64,000 bases of DNA. Source: an uncultured Clostridia bacterium (lineage in GTDB: Bacteria; Bacillota; Clostridia; Oscillospirales; Oscillospiraceae). Both the position numbers and the translations under genes were made by a program. This document shows, piece by piece, positions 7,293 to 16,438 of this stretch. The notes beneath the pieces were generated by a model that was not told the DNA's origin, searched no databases, and saw only the letters and a program-made list of their open reading frames with translations. Every line of letters starts with the position of its first letter. Position 1 is the stretch's first letter. The DNA lies in NCBI GenBank assembly GCA_947383645.1, contig CANDEH010000002.1, positions 1-64,000 on the forward strand. The letters are read 5' to 3'.

Positions 7293-9073
7293 ACTTGCTT
7301 TCCTCCGTAACCCTTTTTCTTCCTGTTTTTCTCCTGTGCGGCCAGCAGAGGATCTGTCTCTGGGTTTCCGCTGCGCCTCAGGCAGGCGTCTTGAATGGTG
7401 CGTATGTAATCCTTCAGCGCCTCCTCGGCGCGGGAGAGGGATTCCGGTTTTTGCAGCAGGGCGGAGAGGTGGTTCATCTCCTCCGCCGAGAGGAGGGCCG
7501 ACAGCGCCGCAATGGTGAGGGGCTGTCCGCCGGCGCGGCGTTCCGTCAGTGCGCCATAGATTTTACCCAATAATGGCGAGGAAAATTCCTCCACAGACAG
7601 GCCGGCGCAGGCGGGGAACAGCGACTCGTCCCGCAGCAGCAGCCGGATGACCCCCTCCTCGGCCATGGCCGAGCGCACGTCGGTGTACCGGATGGAGCGG
7701 TCCTGGGGCTGGAGCTGGGCCACCGGGTTCATCTCCCGCCGCTCCGCGGCCCGGCGCTCCTTGCGGTAGAGCCGCTTGCCGGCGCGCTCCACCTCGATGA
7801 GCATGGCCTCCCGGGAGATGCCCGCCCGCTCCGCCGCCCGGCCGGCGCAGACCTCCCGCTCCACGGCGTTGGGGAGCTTGGCGATGAGCTCGCTGATCTC
7901 GGCGGCGTAGGCCACCCGCTGCTTGTCGTCGGTGAGATCGTACTTGGCGGCCACGGCCTCCATGCGGTAGTCCACCTGGTCCTCGCTGCCGGATAGCATG
8001 GCCTCGAAGGCGGCGGCTCCCTGGCCCTTGATGAAGTCGTCCACGTCCTGCTTCACCGGCTGGCCGTCCACGATCCGGTTGGGCAGCTGGAGGACCCGGA
8101 CGGTGAACTCGGAATTTTTCAGCAGCTCGATGGCCTTCTCCGTGGCGCTCTTTCCCGCGCCGTCGTTGTCGTAGCAGAGGACCAGCTCTCGGGTGTAGCG
8201 GCTTAAAAGCCGGGTCTGCTCGGTGGTGAGGGCGGTGCCCATGGAGGCCACCGCGTTGTCAAACCCCGCCTGGTGGAGGGTGATGACGTCGATGTTCCCC
8301 TCGCAGAGGATGAAGTTGGGCCGCTTGGTCTTCCGGGCCAGATTCATACCGTAGAGCACCCGGCGCTTGCTGTAGGTCACCGTCTCCGGGGTGTTCATGT
8401 ACTTGGGCTCGGACTTGTCCAGCACCCGGCCGCCGAAGCCCACCACGTCCCCCCGCACGTCAAACACCGGGAACATCAGACGGTTTCGAAACTTGTCGTA
8501 GAGCCGGCCCTGCTTGTTCTGCACCACAAGGCCCGCGGCCAGAAGATCCGTCTTGGTGTAGCCCTTCTGCACCATGGCGGTGAGGAGGCTGTCCCAGGCG
8601 TCCAGGGAGGCACCCAGGCCAAAGTTCATGGCGGTCCTCCGGCTGATCCGCCGGCGGCCGAGGTACTCCACCACCGCCGCCCCCTCGGGGCTCTGGAGGT
8701 TCCGGTAGAAGAACCGGGCGGCCTCCTTGTTTAAGGAGAGCACCCGGACGCGGAGCCGGTCCCGCTCCCGGTCGCCGGTGTCCTCCGGCACCTCCATCCC
8801 CGCCCGCTTGGCCAGAAAGCGCACCGCGTCGGGAAAGGAGAGATTCTCCTCCTCCATGATGAAGTTGATGACACCGCCGCCCTTCTTGCAGCCGAAGCAG
8901 TGGTAGATCTGCTTGTCCGGCGAGACGGAGAAGGAGCCGGTCTTCTCGTTGTGGAAGGGGCAGAGGCCGAAGTAGTTCGCACCCTTCTTGGTGAGGTGGA
9001 CATAGGAGGAGACCACGTCCACGATATCGCACCGCCCGGTCAGCTCGTCCAAAAAGCTCTGGGGAAAGGCCAT
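7289..9073 (-). CDS. dnaG: DNA primase DnaG
   Basis: Makes RNA primers at the replication fork, 594 residues. The N-terminal zinc finger has C38, H41, C59 and C62 (LCPFHN...HCFGC). The Toprim core has EGNIDVI and DNDGAGKSA, and a C-terminal helicase-interaction region follows. The start is the ATG at 9073 behind AGAAAGGAGCGGAGG, giving MAFPQSFLDEL, the typical N-terminus. Longer open frame upstream to 9382 is not supported. It is followed directly by rpoD. Confidence 0.95.
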   Translation of the reverse strand: MAFPQSFLDELTGRCDIVDVVSSYVHLTKKGANYFGLCPFHNEKTGSFSVSPDKQIYHCFGCKKGGGVINFIMEEENLSFPDAVRFLAKRAGMEVPEDTGDRERDRLRVRVLSLNKEAARFFYRNLQSPEGAAVVEYLGRRRISRRTAMNFGLGASLDAWDSLLTAMVQKGYTKTDLLAAGLVVQNKQGRLYDKFRNRLMFPVFDVRGDVVGFGGRVLDKSEPKYMNTPETVTYSKRRVLYGMNLARKTKRPNFILCEGNIDVITLHQAGFDNAVASMGTALTTEQTRLLSRYTRELVLCYDNDGAGKSATEKAIELLKNSEFTVRVLQLPNRIVDGQPVKQDVDDFIKGQGAAAFEAMLSGSEDQVDYRMEAVAAKYDLTDDKQRVAYAAEISELIAKLPNAVEREVCAGRAAERAGISREAMLIEVERAGKRLYRKERRAAERREMNPVAQLQPQDRSIRYTDVRSAMAEEGVIRLLLRDESLFPACAGLSVEEFSSPLLGKIYGALTERRAGGQPLTIAALSALLSAEEMNHLSALLQKPESLSRAEEALKDYIRTIQDACLRRSGNPETDPLLAAQEKNRKKKGYGGKQV

Positions 9074-9257
9074 GGCCTCCGCTCCTTTCTGCGCCGTCTG
9101 GGAGATTGAAAAACCTAACTGTAGCAGTATACGCCGCCGACGGGGGAAACCCTCTTTTTTTCCAAAGAAATTTGAAAAAAAGAGAAAAAGGGATGCGGCG
9201 GTTCTGTCCAGGGCCGGGCCGATGGAGGGGCAGGGGAGAAAATTTTTTGATTCCCCC

Positions 9258-9288
9258 TTGACATTGACACCGTGTGAGCGCCTATACT
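9258..9288 (+). promoter_or_regulatory. MerR-type promoter/operator upstream of MATE gene
   Basis: TTGACA at 9258-9263 and TATACT at 9283-9288 are separated by 19 bp, the long spacer typical of promoters twisted open by MerR-family activators. The spacer holds a partial dyad (TTGACAC...GTGTGAG). The same layout, with TTGAC-TTGAC and CCTATACTTGCC in common, occurs at 38127-38157 in front of the MerR/TipAS gene in this window. It points toward the exporter gene. Confidence 0.6.
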
Positions 9289-9375
9289 TGCCCTGCGGCC
9301 ATGCGCAGGTTGGACAAAAAGTTTGGGGAGGGAAAAGGGGGGAATCGTGGGAAACAACGGAAAAAAGAATAGGAT

Positions 9376-9404
9376 TTGACATTAAAATTTGAATTTGCTA
9401 TACT
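9376..9404 (+). promoter_or_regulatory. Consensus sigma-A promoter for MATE gene
   Basis: TTGACA at 9376-9381 and TATACT at 9399-9404 with a 17-bp spacer, about 50 bp before the MATE start. It gives the exporter a second, probably constitutive, promoter beside the MerR-type one. Confidence 0.75.
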
Positions 9405-9454
9405 ACTCCTGTTTGAAAAAGAAGGGAAATTTTTATGGAAAAGAGGAGACACTA

Positions 9455-10846
9455 ATGGAACCAAATACCCTGCAGCACCCCTTTGCCCGGGAACCGGTGG
9501 GGCGGCTGCTTCTCCGCTTCGCTGTGCCCTCCATCATCTCCATGGTGGTCAACAGCGTCTACAACATGGTGGACCAGATCTTTATCGGTCAGGGCGTGGG
9601 CTATATCGGAAACACCGCCACCAATATCTGCTTCCCCTTCACCACCATGTATCTGGCCCTCTGCCTGCTCATCGGCGACGGCGCGGCGGCCCTGTTCAGT
9701 CTGCGCCTGGGCGAGGGTCGGCGGGAGGAGGCCCGGGATACCGTGGGCACCGCCATCTTGCTGGGCCTCCTGGTGGGCGGGAGCTACACGGTCCTCTGTG
9801 AGCTGGGGCTCCGGCCCATGCTGGGCCTCTTCGGGTGTACGGAGGCCGCCTTCCCCTACGCGGTGGAGTACGCCTCCATCACCCTCCTGGGCGTGCCCTT
9901 TGTGGCGGTATCCATCGCGTGCAGCAACATCATCCGGGCCGACGGCAGTCCCAAGTACTCCATGTTCTGTATGCTGGCCGGGTGCTTTACCAATATCGTT
10001 CTGGACTGGCACTTCGTGATGAACCTGGGCTGGGGCATCGCCGGGGCCGCCTGGGCCACGGTGATCGGGCAGGTCCTCAACTGCTGCCTGGCCGTGATCC
10101 GCCTGCCCAGGCTGAAGAATGTGCAGATGGGCTTTAAGACCCTTCGGCTGCGCCGGCAGGCGGTGTTCCAGATTGGCCGTCTGGGCATCTCCAGCTTCAT
10201 CACCCAGGGGGCCGCCACCTTTGTGGTGATCCTGATGAACCGCTCCCTTAGCATCTACGGCGCCCTCTCCATCTACGGCTCGGATATCCCTCAGGCGGCT
10301 TTCGGCAACGTGATGAAGGTCAACCAGGTGGTGGTGGCGGTGCTCCTGGGCCTGGGCGTGGGGTCTCAGCCCATTGTGGGCTTTAACTACGGGGCCCGGA
10401 TCTATGAGCGGGTCCGCCGGACCTACCTCATCTGCATCGGTGCGGCCACCACGGCGGCGGTGTGCGGCTGGGGCTTCTGCCAGGTTTTTACCCAGAGCAT
10501 CGTGAACCTCTTCGGTCAGGAGGGAGAGCTGTACAACCAGTTCGCCCTGAACTGCTTCCACATCTTTCTGTCCATGGTACTCCTCTACGGGGTCACCGTG
10601 CCAACAGGTATTTTCTTCCAGGCCATCGGCAAGCCGGTGAAGGCCCTGCTGTGCTCCCTGGGGCGGCAGGTGCTGTTCTTCGTCCCCTGCATCTTCATCA
10701 CCCGGGCCGTGGCGGGGCTGGAGGGCCTGCTCTACGCGGGACCCATTGCCGACGCCTGCGCATTCCTGCTGGCGGGAACTCTGGGATTTCGGGAGATGCG
10801 GCTGCTGAAACGACAGTCCGCCGTCGGGAATCCGGCGGAGGAGTGA
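9455..10846 (+). CDS. MATE-family multidrug/sodium exporter
   Basis: A 463-residue membrane protein with about 12 hydrophobic segments in two homologous bundles (MVVNSVYNMVDQIFIGQG near the start), typical of MATE exporters that expel cationic drugs in exchange for Na+ or H+. The start at 9455 (MEPNTLQHPF) has AGAGGAG upstream; the earlier in-frame start at 9389 overlaps the promoter -10 region and is rejected. Two promoters precede it, one of MerR type, so drug-induced expression is plausible. It faces away from dnaG. The transported substrate cannot be told from sequence. Confidence 0.9.
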   Translation: MEPNTLQHPFAREPVGRLLLRFAVPSIISMVVNSVYNMVDQIFIGQGVGYIGNTATNICFPFTTMYLALCLLIGDGAAALFSLRLGEGRREEARDTVGTAILLGLLVGGSYTVLCELGLRPMLGLFGCTEAAFPYAVEYASITLLGVPFVAVSIACSNIIRADGSPKYSMFCMLAGCFTNIVLDWHFVMNLGWGIAGAAWATVIGQVLNCCLAVIRLPRLKNVQMGFKTLRLRRQAVFQIGRLGISSFITQGAATFVVILMNRSLSIYGALSIYGSDIPQAAFGNVMKVNQVVVAVLLGLGVGSQPIVGFNYGARIYERVRRTYLICIGAATTAAVCGWGFCQVFTQSIVNLFGQEGELYNQFALNCFHIFLSMVLLYGVTVPTGIFFQAIGKPVKALLCSLGRQVLFFVPCIFITRAVAGLEGLLYAGPIADACAFLLAGTLGFREMRLLKRQSAVGNPAEE

Positions 10847-10914
10847 CGTTTTTCTAAAGGACTGCGGCAGCGGCGCTGTGATTTTCATTGAAGAAATAGT
10901 ATAAGGAGATCCAC

Positions 10915-11526
10915 ATGGATATTCAGGTCTACGCCCTGGCCATTGACCGGGAGCTGAGGGACGAGGAGCGGTGCTACCTCACAGATGTGATGCCCTTCTC
11001 CCGGCGGCAGCGGATGCTGCGTCTCAGGGAACAGAAGCAGTCTCAGCCTCTCTGCGCCTACGGCCTTCTGCGCCTGGCCCTTCAGCGGCTCTACGGCTTT
11101 GCGCAGCTGCCCGCCATTTCCATCGCCCCGGCAGGGAAGCCCTATTTCGCCGAGGAGGGACAAATCTGCTTCAACATCAGCCATACCGACGGGGCGGTGC
11201 TCTGCGCTGTCCACGACCGGGAGGTAGGCGTGGATATCGAGCGCAGCCGCGCCCCGGCCCCCACCATTCTCCACTACTACCGCATCAGCGAGGAGCGGCA
11301 GTTCTGGGAGATGTGGGTCCACCGGGAGGCGGTGGCCAAGTGCCGGGGCTGCGGTTTTGCCGCGCTGTCCCACTGGGACGAGGAGATGGAGAAGTCCATC
11401 ACCACCTACCCCCTGCCGCTGCTCGACGGCTTCTACGCCGCCCTGGCCACCGGTGAGCCAAAGGTGAGGTATGCGGCGCATCTTGTGACGATTGACGAGC
11501 TGCTGACAGAGATGGAGGAGCATTAA
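10915..11526 (+). CDS. 4'-phosphopantetheinyl transferase (Sfp type)
   Basis: Transfers the phosphopantetheine arm of CoA to a carrier-protein serine. Motifs seen in the 203 residues are FNISHT (about residue 85), GVDIER (about 102) for Mg2+ and CoA, and the W-x3-EAVAKCRG helix (about 135-145), where EAVAK replaces the usual KEAYxK form. It has AAGGAG upstream and its own downstream hairpin. No polyketide, peptide synthetase or acyl carrier gene is nearby, so the target protein is unknown. Confidence 0.85.
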   Translation: MDIQVYALAIDRELRDEERCYLTDVMPFSRRQRMLRLREQKQSQPLCAYGLLRLALQRLYGFAQLPAISIAPAGKPYFAEEGQICFNISHTDGAVLCAVHDREVGVDIERSRAPAPTILHYYRISEERQFWEMWVHREAVAKCRGCGFAALSHWDEEMEKSITTYPLPLLDGFYAALATGEPKVRYAAHLVTIDELLTEMEEH

Positions 11527-11530
11527 AAAA

Positions 11531-11556
11531 GGCCCGTGTCCCTGCGGACACGGGCC
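11531..11556 (+). terminator. Terminator-like hairpin after phosphopantetheinyl transferase gene
   Basis: GGCCCGTGTCC pairs with GGACACGGGCC around CTGC. It is flanked by an A-run on the left and only a short T-run on the right, so it may work in both directions. Confidence 0.7.
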
Positions 11557-11626
11557 GAAATTTGTAGCTGCGACTGCGCGTGCAGCGGCAAGGAGATGCT
11601 CTTGGGGGGCAGACTGGTGACTCAGG

Positions 11627-11781
11627 CCTTGGTTGAAAAATGTCACCCCCAAAACAGCAGATCTTTTTCCGCCACTCTGCGCTGATTTTCCTTGCCGTGC
11701 ACAGAGTATGGCGGCGTCAAATCGCTCTGATTGGCGAAATAAGCTCTCACTCTTGGGCATTCCGCCATTTATCAAACAAGG
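11627..11781. mobile_element. MITE-like inverted-repeat element, copy 2 (155 bp)
   Basis: Same ends and internal blocks as the element at 587-742: the left end begins CCTTGGTTGAAAAATG and the right end is CATTTATCAAACAAGG. It lies in the gap between two unrelated genes. Two diverged copies in one 64-kb window suggest a genome-wide family. Confidence 0.7.
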
Positions 11782-11879
11782 CCCAGTTGACGAAAATGAA
11801 AATCGGTAAGATTTGGCGGTTAAGCGGTTAAAATGTGATACGCACTGCATTGTCGTCCCCATGCACCTTTGCCGCCTGG

Positions 11880-12473
11880 CTAATTGGGAACGGGACCTAT
11901 TCCCAAAGCGCCGATTAAGAAGGGTATTCCCATAAGAATAGTGAGCAGCAGCAGCAAAACCAATGCTATTGCGAAAGTTTGCCCGCACGGCTTCCCGATT
12001 ATTTTTCTCCGTACTCCGTTCCCCAGTAAAGTAAGGAATCCAAGTGCGCAGAACATAGGAAAAACAACGCCGACGCCCGTAAAAATGAGAGTATCCATTT
12101 TCCGCTGCATACTGTCAAAAAATAGAGCGAGTATTACAGCTACAGCGGTCGCTCCTGAAACAGAAAGTGCATTTTTACGTTCCTGACGACGCTGCAGCTT
12201 AACAGCATGCAAGGTATCGGTAATGATATCCGCCGCTTCTTCCTTCGTTACTGCATTTGACAAGATCCGCTCAGATTTCATGAGGTCCAGAACGCTTATC
12301 TCTAAGGCTGAAGCCAACGGTTCGATTATGTTGATATCCGGAAAACCGATTCCTCTCTCCCAGCGGCTTACGGCTTTATCGGTGATATTTAATTTCATAG
12401 CTAAATCCGCTTGGGTCATATTTTTTTCTTTGCGGCATTCAGCTATAAATGCACCAAATATTTTTGCGTCCAT
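11880..12473 (-). CDS. XRE-type regulator with C-terminal membrane segments
   Basis: A 197-residue protein with an N-terminal XRE/Cro helix-turn-helix (about residues 5-60, MTQADLAMKLNITDKAVSRWERG), a linker and three hydrophobic segments at the C-terminus (about residues 105-190). Such membrane-tethered XRE proteins are common in Firmicutes and their signals are mostly unknown. The ATG at 12473 (MDAKIF) is preferred over the one at 12479, because the AAAGGAGG site would be only two bases from the latter. Base composition is clearly lower in GC than its neighbours, which suggests recent gain. Confidence 0.8.
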   Translation of the reverse strand: MDAKIFGAFIAECRKEKNMTQADLAMKLNITDKAVSRWERGIGFPDINIIEPLASALEISVLDLMKSERILSNAVTKEEAADIITDTLHAVKLQRRQERKNALSVSGATAVAVILALFFDSMQRKMDTLIFTGVGVVFPMFCALGFLTLLGNGVRRKIIGKPCGQTFAIALVLLLLLTILMGIPFLIGALGIGPVPN

Positions 12474-12624
12474 TTGCATCGCCTCCTTTCGTTTCCATCA
12501 TACATCTTTGCTTTTGCTTTTTCAATCGACGTATCGTTTAGTAGGGGATAATGGCGCTCTGTGTGTCATTTCAGCGCTGCCGCAGGCGGTCAGCCTGAAC
12601 GCCGGACAGGCTATAAACAGCAGA

Positions 12625-12655
12625 GGGATGGAGACCGTAGTTTGGTCTCCATCCC
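12625..12655. terminator. Terminator-like hairpin between XRE gene and deacylase gene
   Basis: GGGATGGAGACC pairs perfectly with GGTCTCCATCCC around a 7-base loop. It lies downstream of the minus-strand deacylase gene. There is no clear T-run, so strength is uncertain. Confidence 0.5.
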
Positions 12656-12723
12656 TTCCGATGTGTCAAAAAATTGTCTGGCAGAGTTTTTATGGCCTTG
12701 CAGTCCGCAGATTTCAGGCGTCT

Positions 12724-13293
12724 TCAAGCCGTTTCTTCTTCATGGGCCGGGTAGTCCGGCAGATCCACCATCTTGGCCTTGTGCTTGCAGTAGGGGAGGA
12801 AGATGTTCAGCACGTCCGAGGTCTCCATCTTCAGCGTCCCGGTGTTCATGCAGGGGTGGCAGCCGATGTACTCCTTGCTGTAGAGGGTGCGGTCGATCAA
12901 CAGCTGTACCCGGTGCTCCGTGTCGTTCATCAGCGCCAGAATGGAGGCGGATCCGGGGGTGACGCCCAGGAGCTCCTGCATTTTCTCCGCCGGGGCGAAG
13001 CTGAGACGGGCCACGTCCAGCTGGCCGGAGAGGTCCTTGGTCTTGAAGGTCTTGCTGGCGGGCATACACAGGAGGTAGAAGGCCGTCTGCTGGCGGTTGC
13101 AGAGGAACAGGTTCTTGCACACCTGCACGTACAGCGCCTCGCTGATCTCCCGGCAGTCCTCCATGGTGAAGGCCGGGTCGTGTTCCACCCGCTCGAAGGG
13201 GATGTGGAGCTTCTCCAGCAGGTCGAAGCAGTTCTGCTCCGCCGGCTCCCGGCGGTCGGTGGGGGGAGTGGTGAAGATTTGTGAAATGGTCAT
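12724..13293 (-). CDS. YbaK/ProX-type aminoacyl-tRNA deacylase (prolyl-tRNA editing)
   Basis: A 189-residue stand-alone editing-domain protein. Features are the N-terminal HDPAFTMEDC segment, KNLFLCNRQQ with the family's conserved Lys, SFAPAEKMQELLGVTPGSASILAL, and the GCHPCMNTGTLKMETSDV end typical of the 'prolyl-tRNA synthetase associated domain' (ProX/PrdX) group. These hydrolyse Ala mischarged on tRNA-Pro. The start at 13293 gives MTISQIF; the ribosome site (AAAGAGAGA) is weak. It is separated from murC by about 120 bp on the same strand. Confidence 0.85.
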   Translation of the reverse strand: MTISQIFTTPPTDRREPAEQNCFDLLEKLHIPFERVEHDPAFTMEDCREISEALYVQVCKNLFLCNRQQTAFYLLCMPASKTFKTKDLSGQLDVARLSFAPAEKMQELLGVTPGSASILALMNDTEHRVQLLIDRTLYSKEYIGCHPCMNTGTLKMETSDVLNIFLPYCKHKAKMVDLPDYPAHEEETA

Positions 13294-13415
13294 GGTATCG
13301 TCTCTCTTTCGCAGTTCAGAGTGTAGGCGGTCCCGGAGGGACAGCCCCGTTCGGTGGTACAAAACTCCTCACAGAGGAGAGGGATGACAGGATCGGAGGC
13401 CGTCGAAACAGGTTC

Positions 13416-14777
13416 TTATTTCAGCAGGGCTTCCCCCACCGTATAGATGTTCCCTGCGCCCACGGTGAGGATCAGATCCCCCGGTCGGGCCATCCGGCGG
13501 AGGGTATCCGCCACCTGGTCCAGGGTGGGGCAGAAGATGGCCCCGGGAATCTCCCTGGCCAGGTCCGCCGAGGAGATGCCCACGGTGTTCTGCTCCCGGG
13601 CGGCAAAAATCTCCGCCAGAATCACCTGATCGACGGTGCGCAGCTCCTCCACGAACTGGTGAAAGAGGGCCTTGGTCCGGGTAAAGGTGTGGGGCTGGAA
13701 GGCGCAGAGGATGCGCTGATAGCCCAGGGATTTGGCCATGGTCAGAAGGGCGTGGAGCTCACCGGGATGGTGGGCGTAGTCGTCGTAGATTTTGGCCCCG
13801 TTAAACTCCCCCTTGTACTCAAACCGCCGTCCCGCGCCGGAGAAGGAGGAGAGGCCCCGCTCCACCGCCTCGCCGGGAAGACCCAGGACGTAGGCCGCCG
13901 CCGCCGCCGCCAGGGCGTTGAGGATATTGTGCCGTCCGCTCACCCGGAGGGTCACATGGGCGTAGACCTCTCCGCGGACCGCTACGTCAAAGGAGGGGAG
14001 ACCGTTTTGGAAGACGATGGACTCCGCCCGGCAGTCCGCCTGCTCCTGGAGGGCGAAGGTGAAGAGGGGCAGGCCCGCCAGAGCCTCCATGGCATTTTTG
14101 TCGTCGGCGTTGGCCACGATGGTTCCGCTGGCGGGCACCAGCTGGGCGAAGCGGCGGAAGGAGTGCTGGATGTCCTTTAAATCCTTGAAGAAGTCCAGGT
14201 GGTCCTCCTCCACGTTGAGAATCACCGCCACGGTGGGGGAGAAGTGGAGGAAGGAGTTGCAGTACTCGCAGGACTCCACAATGATGGTCTCGCCCCGGCC
14301 CACCCGGTAGCCGCTGTGGAGCAGAGGCAGGGTGCCGCCGATCATCACCGTGGGGTCCGCCTGGGCGGCCATGAACACGTGTGTGGTCATGGAGGTGGTA
14401 GTGGTCTTGCCGTGGGTGCCGGCGATACACACCGCGTTGCGGTAGTTTATCATAATGGCGCCCCAGGCCTCCGCCCGCTCAAAGACGGGGAGGCCGGCGT
14501 CGTGGGCGGCGGCGATCTCCGGGTTGTCGTCATGTACGGCGGCGGTGCGGATAAGGAACTCCGCGCCGTCGATATTGCTGGCGCTGTGGCCGATGGCGAC
14601 GCGCACCCCCTGCTCCCGGAGGCGCAGGACGCTGCCGCTCTCCTGCATATCGCTGCCCTGGACCAGAAGCCCCATACCGTGGAGCACCTCGGCCAGGGGG
14701 GACATGGACACCCCGCCGATGCCGCAGAGGTGGACCCGCCGGCCGGGCCGCAGATATTCCCGTATCGTGGAACCCAT
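13416..14777 (-). CDS. murC: UDP-N-acetylmuramate-L-alanine ligase
   Basis: Adds L-Ala to UDP-MurNAc, the first peptide step of peptidoglycan synthesis, in the cytoplasm. The 453-residue protein has the N-terminal Rossmann motif (HLCGIGGVSMSPLAEVL), the ATP P-loop AGTHGKTTTT (about residue 108) and the C-terminal ligase domain (YDDYAHHPGE, FQPHTFTRT). The start at 14777 has GGAGGAAC upstream. Length matches the family. It lies alone, not in a dcw cluster. Confidence 0.95.
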   Translation of the reverse strand: MGSTIREYLRPGRRVHLCGIGGVSMSPLAEVLHGMGLLVQGSDMQESGSVLRLREQGVRVAIGHSASNIDGAEFLIRTAAVHDDNPEIAAAHDAGLPVFERAEAWGAIMINYRNAVCIAGTHGKTTTTSMTTHVFMAAQADPTVMIGGTLPLLHSGYRVGRGETIIVESCEYCNSFLHFSPTVAVILNVEEDHLDFFKDLKDIQHSFRRFAQLVPASGTIVANADDKNAMEALAGLPLFTFALQEQADCRAESIVFQNGLPSFDVAVRGEVYAHVTLRVSGRHNILNALAAAAAAYVLGLPGEAVERGLSSFSGAGRRFEYKGEFNGAKIYDDYAHHPGELHALLTMAKSLGYQRILCAFQPHTFTRTKALFHQFVEELRTVDQVILAEIFAAREQNTVGISSADLAREIPGAIFCPTLDQVADTLRRMARPGDLILTVGAGNIYTVGEALLK

Positions 14778-15097
14778 AGCTGTTCCTCCAGAACCGGCGA
14801 AATCCGCCGGGATTTTTTTGAAAAATTGTATCGTCAGACGGCCGCTTCCGGGTGAGCCGGAGAGACGAAGCCGTCTCCGGTGCACAGCGCATAAAAATTG
14901 GGACAAAGGCTGTTATTTTTAACTATTTTATATTATAATGTATTCCATATGATTATGCAACCAAAAAGGGGAGGGCAAACCTGACGATTGTGCGCGCTGG
15001 AACTGCCCATATTTTGTCCATATTACAGCAAATGCAAACTTGCCGCGCCTGCTGTGCGGCAGGATTTTATTCCCATTCCCAGAGAGGAGGAGCGTCT

Positions 15098-16438
15098 TTG
15101 ACTGCCATACCCAAAAGCGTGGAGACCGTCCTGTGCCGCCTGGGGGCCGCCGGACATCGGGGGTACTGTGTGGGCGGCTGCGTCCGGGACCGGCTGCTGG
15201 GCCGGGAGCCCAGGGACTACGATGTGACTACATCCGCCCGGCCGGAGGAGGTAATGTCCATCTTTGCCCCCCACGCCATCCCCACCGGCCTCCGGCACGG
15301 TACGGTGACAGTGGTTTCGGCGGGGGAGCGGGTGGAGGTGACCACCTTCCGCCGGGACGGCCGTTACGCCGACCACCGCCGCCCGGAGACCGTGACCTTC
15401 ACCGACTCTCTCACCGAGGATCTGAGCCGCCGGGATTTCACCGTCAACGCCATGGCCATGGATCTGGACGGCCAGGTGGCGGACCCCTTCGGCGGCCGGG
15501 GGGATCTGGAGCGGGGCATTCTCCGGTGCGTGGGGGACCCGGACGCCCGGTTTCAGGAGGACGCCCTGCGGATTATGCGGGCTCTGCGGTTTGCCGGGGA
15601 GCTGTCGCTCTCCATAGAGGCAGGGACGGAGGCGGCCCTCAGAGAGCGGCGGGAGCTGCTGGGAGAGATTGCCGCGGAGCGGATTCTTACGGAGATGAAC
15701 AAGCTCCTCTGCGCCCCGGCGGCGGCGGAGGTGCTGCTGCGCTACCCGGATGTGGTCGGTGTGGCGGTGCCGGAGATATTGCCGGCGGTGGGATTTGACC
15801 AGAGGAACCGCCACCACTGCTATGACGTGTATGCGCACAGCGTTCGGGCTCTGGCCGCTGTGCCGCCGGATCCGGTGCTCCGCTGGACCATGCTGCTCCA
15901 CGATCTGGGGAAGCCGGAGACCTTCTCCCTGGACGAGCAGGGGGTGGGGCACTTTTTCGGCCACGGGAAGCGCAGCGCTGAGATCGCCCACATCGTCTGT
16001 CATCGTCTGCGCATGGACCGGCGCTCCTCGGAGGCGATTGAGGAGCTGGTGCGCCTCCACGACGCGGAGATTCCCCTGACGGAAAAGAGTCTGCGGCGGA
16101 TGCTCCGCCGGGTGGGGGAGGATCAGCTCCGCCGCCTGATCGCGGTAAAGCGGGGGGACAACCTGGCCCAGCACCCGGACTACCGGGGCCGGCAGGAGAC
16201 GCTGAACCAGCTGGAGGCGCTGCTGAACCTGGTGCTTGCGGCGGACGCGTGTTTTTCCCTGAAACAGCTTGCTATAAAGGGAGGAGACTTGACGAATATT
16301 GGCCTCAGCGGGCCGGCTGTCGGACGGATGCTCAGCCGCCTTTTGGACGAGGTGGTGGAGGAGCGGCTGCCCAACAACCGTGGGGTGCTGCTGGATTACG
16401 CAAGAGATTTGATGGAGCGGGAGGGAGAGCACAGATGA
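15098..16438 (+). CDS. cca: CCA-adding tRNA nucleotidyltransferase with HD domain
   Basis: Adds or repairs the CCA end of tRNAs. The 446-residue class II enzyme has GGCVRDRLLG and DYDVTT (catalytic carboxylates, about residues 22-40), RRDFTVNAMA (about 110), RFQEDALRIMRALRFAGEL and an HD phosphohydrolase domain (LHDLGKP, about residue 270). The start is TTG at 15098, seven bases after AGAGGAGG; the open frame from 14990 has no such site. Its TGA overlaps the next ATG (ATGA), so it is coupled to the endonuclease IV gene. Confidence 0.9.
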   Translation: MTAIPKSVETVLCRLGAAGHRGYCVGGCVRDRLLGREPRDYDVTTSARPEEVMSIFAPHAIPTGLRHGTVTVVSAGERVEVTTFRRDGRYADHRRPETVTFTDSLTEDLSRRDFTVNAMAMDLDGQVADPFGGRGDLERGILRCVGDPDARFQEDALRIMRALRFAGELSLSIEAGTEAALRERRELLGEIAAERILTEMNKLLCAPAAAEVLLRYPDVVGVAVPEILPAVGFDQRNRHHCYDVYAHSVRALAAVPPDPVLRWTMLLHDLGKPETFSLDEQGVGHFFGHGKRSAEIAHIVCHRLRMDRRSSEAIEELVRLHDAEIPLTEKSLRRMLRRVGEDQLRRLIAVKRGDNLAQHPDYRGRQETLNQLEALLNLVLAADACFSLKQLAIKGGDLTNIGLSGPAVGRMLSRLLDEVVEERLPNNRGVLLDYARDLMEREGEHR

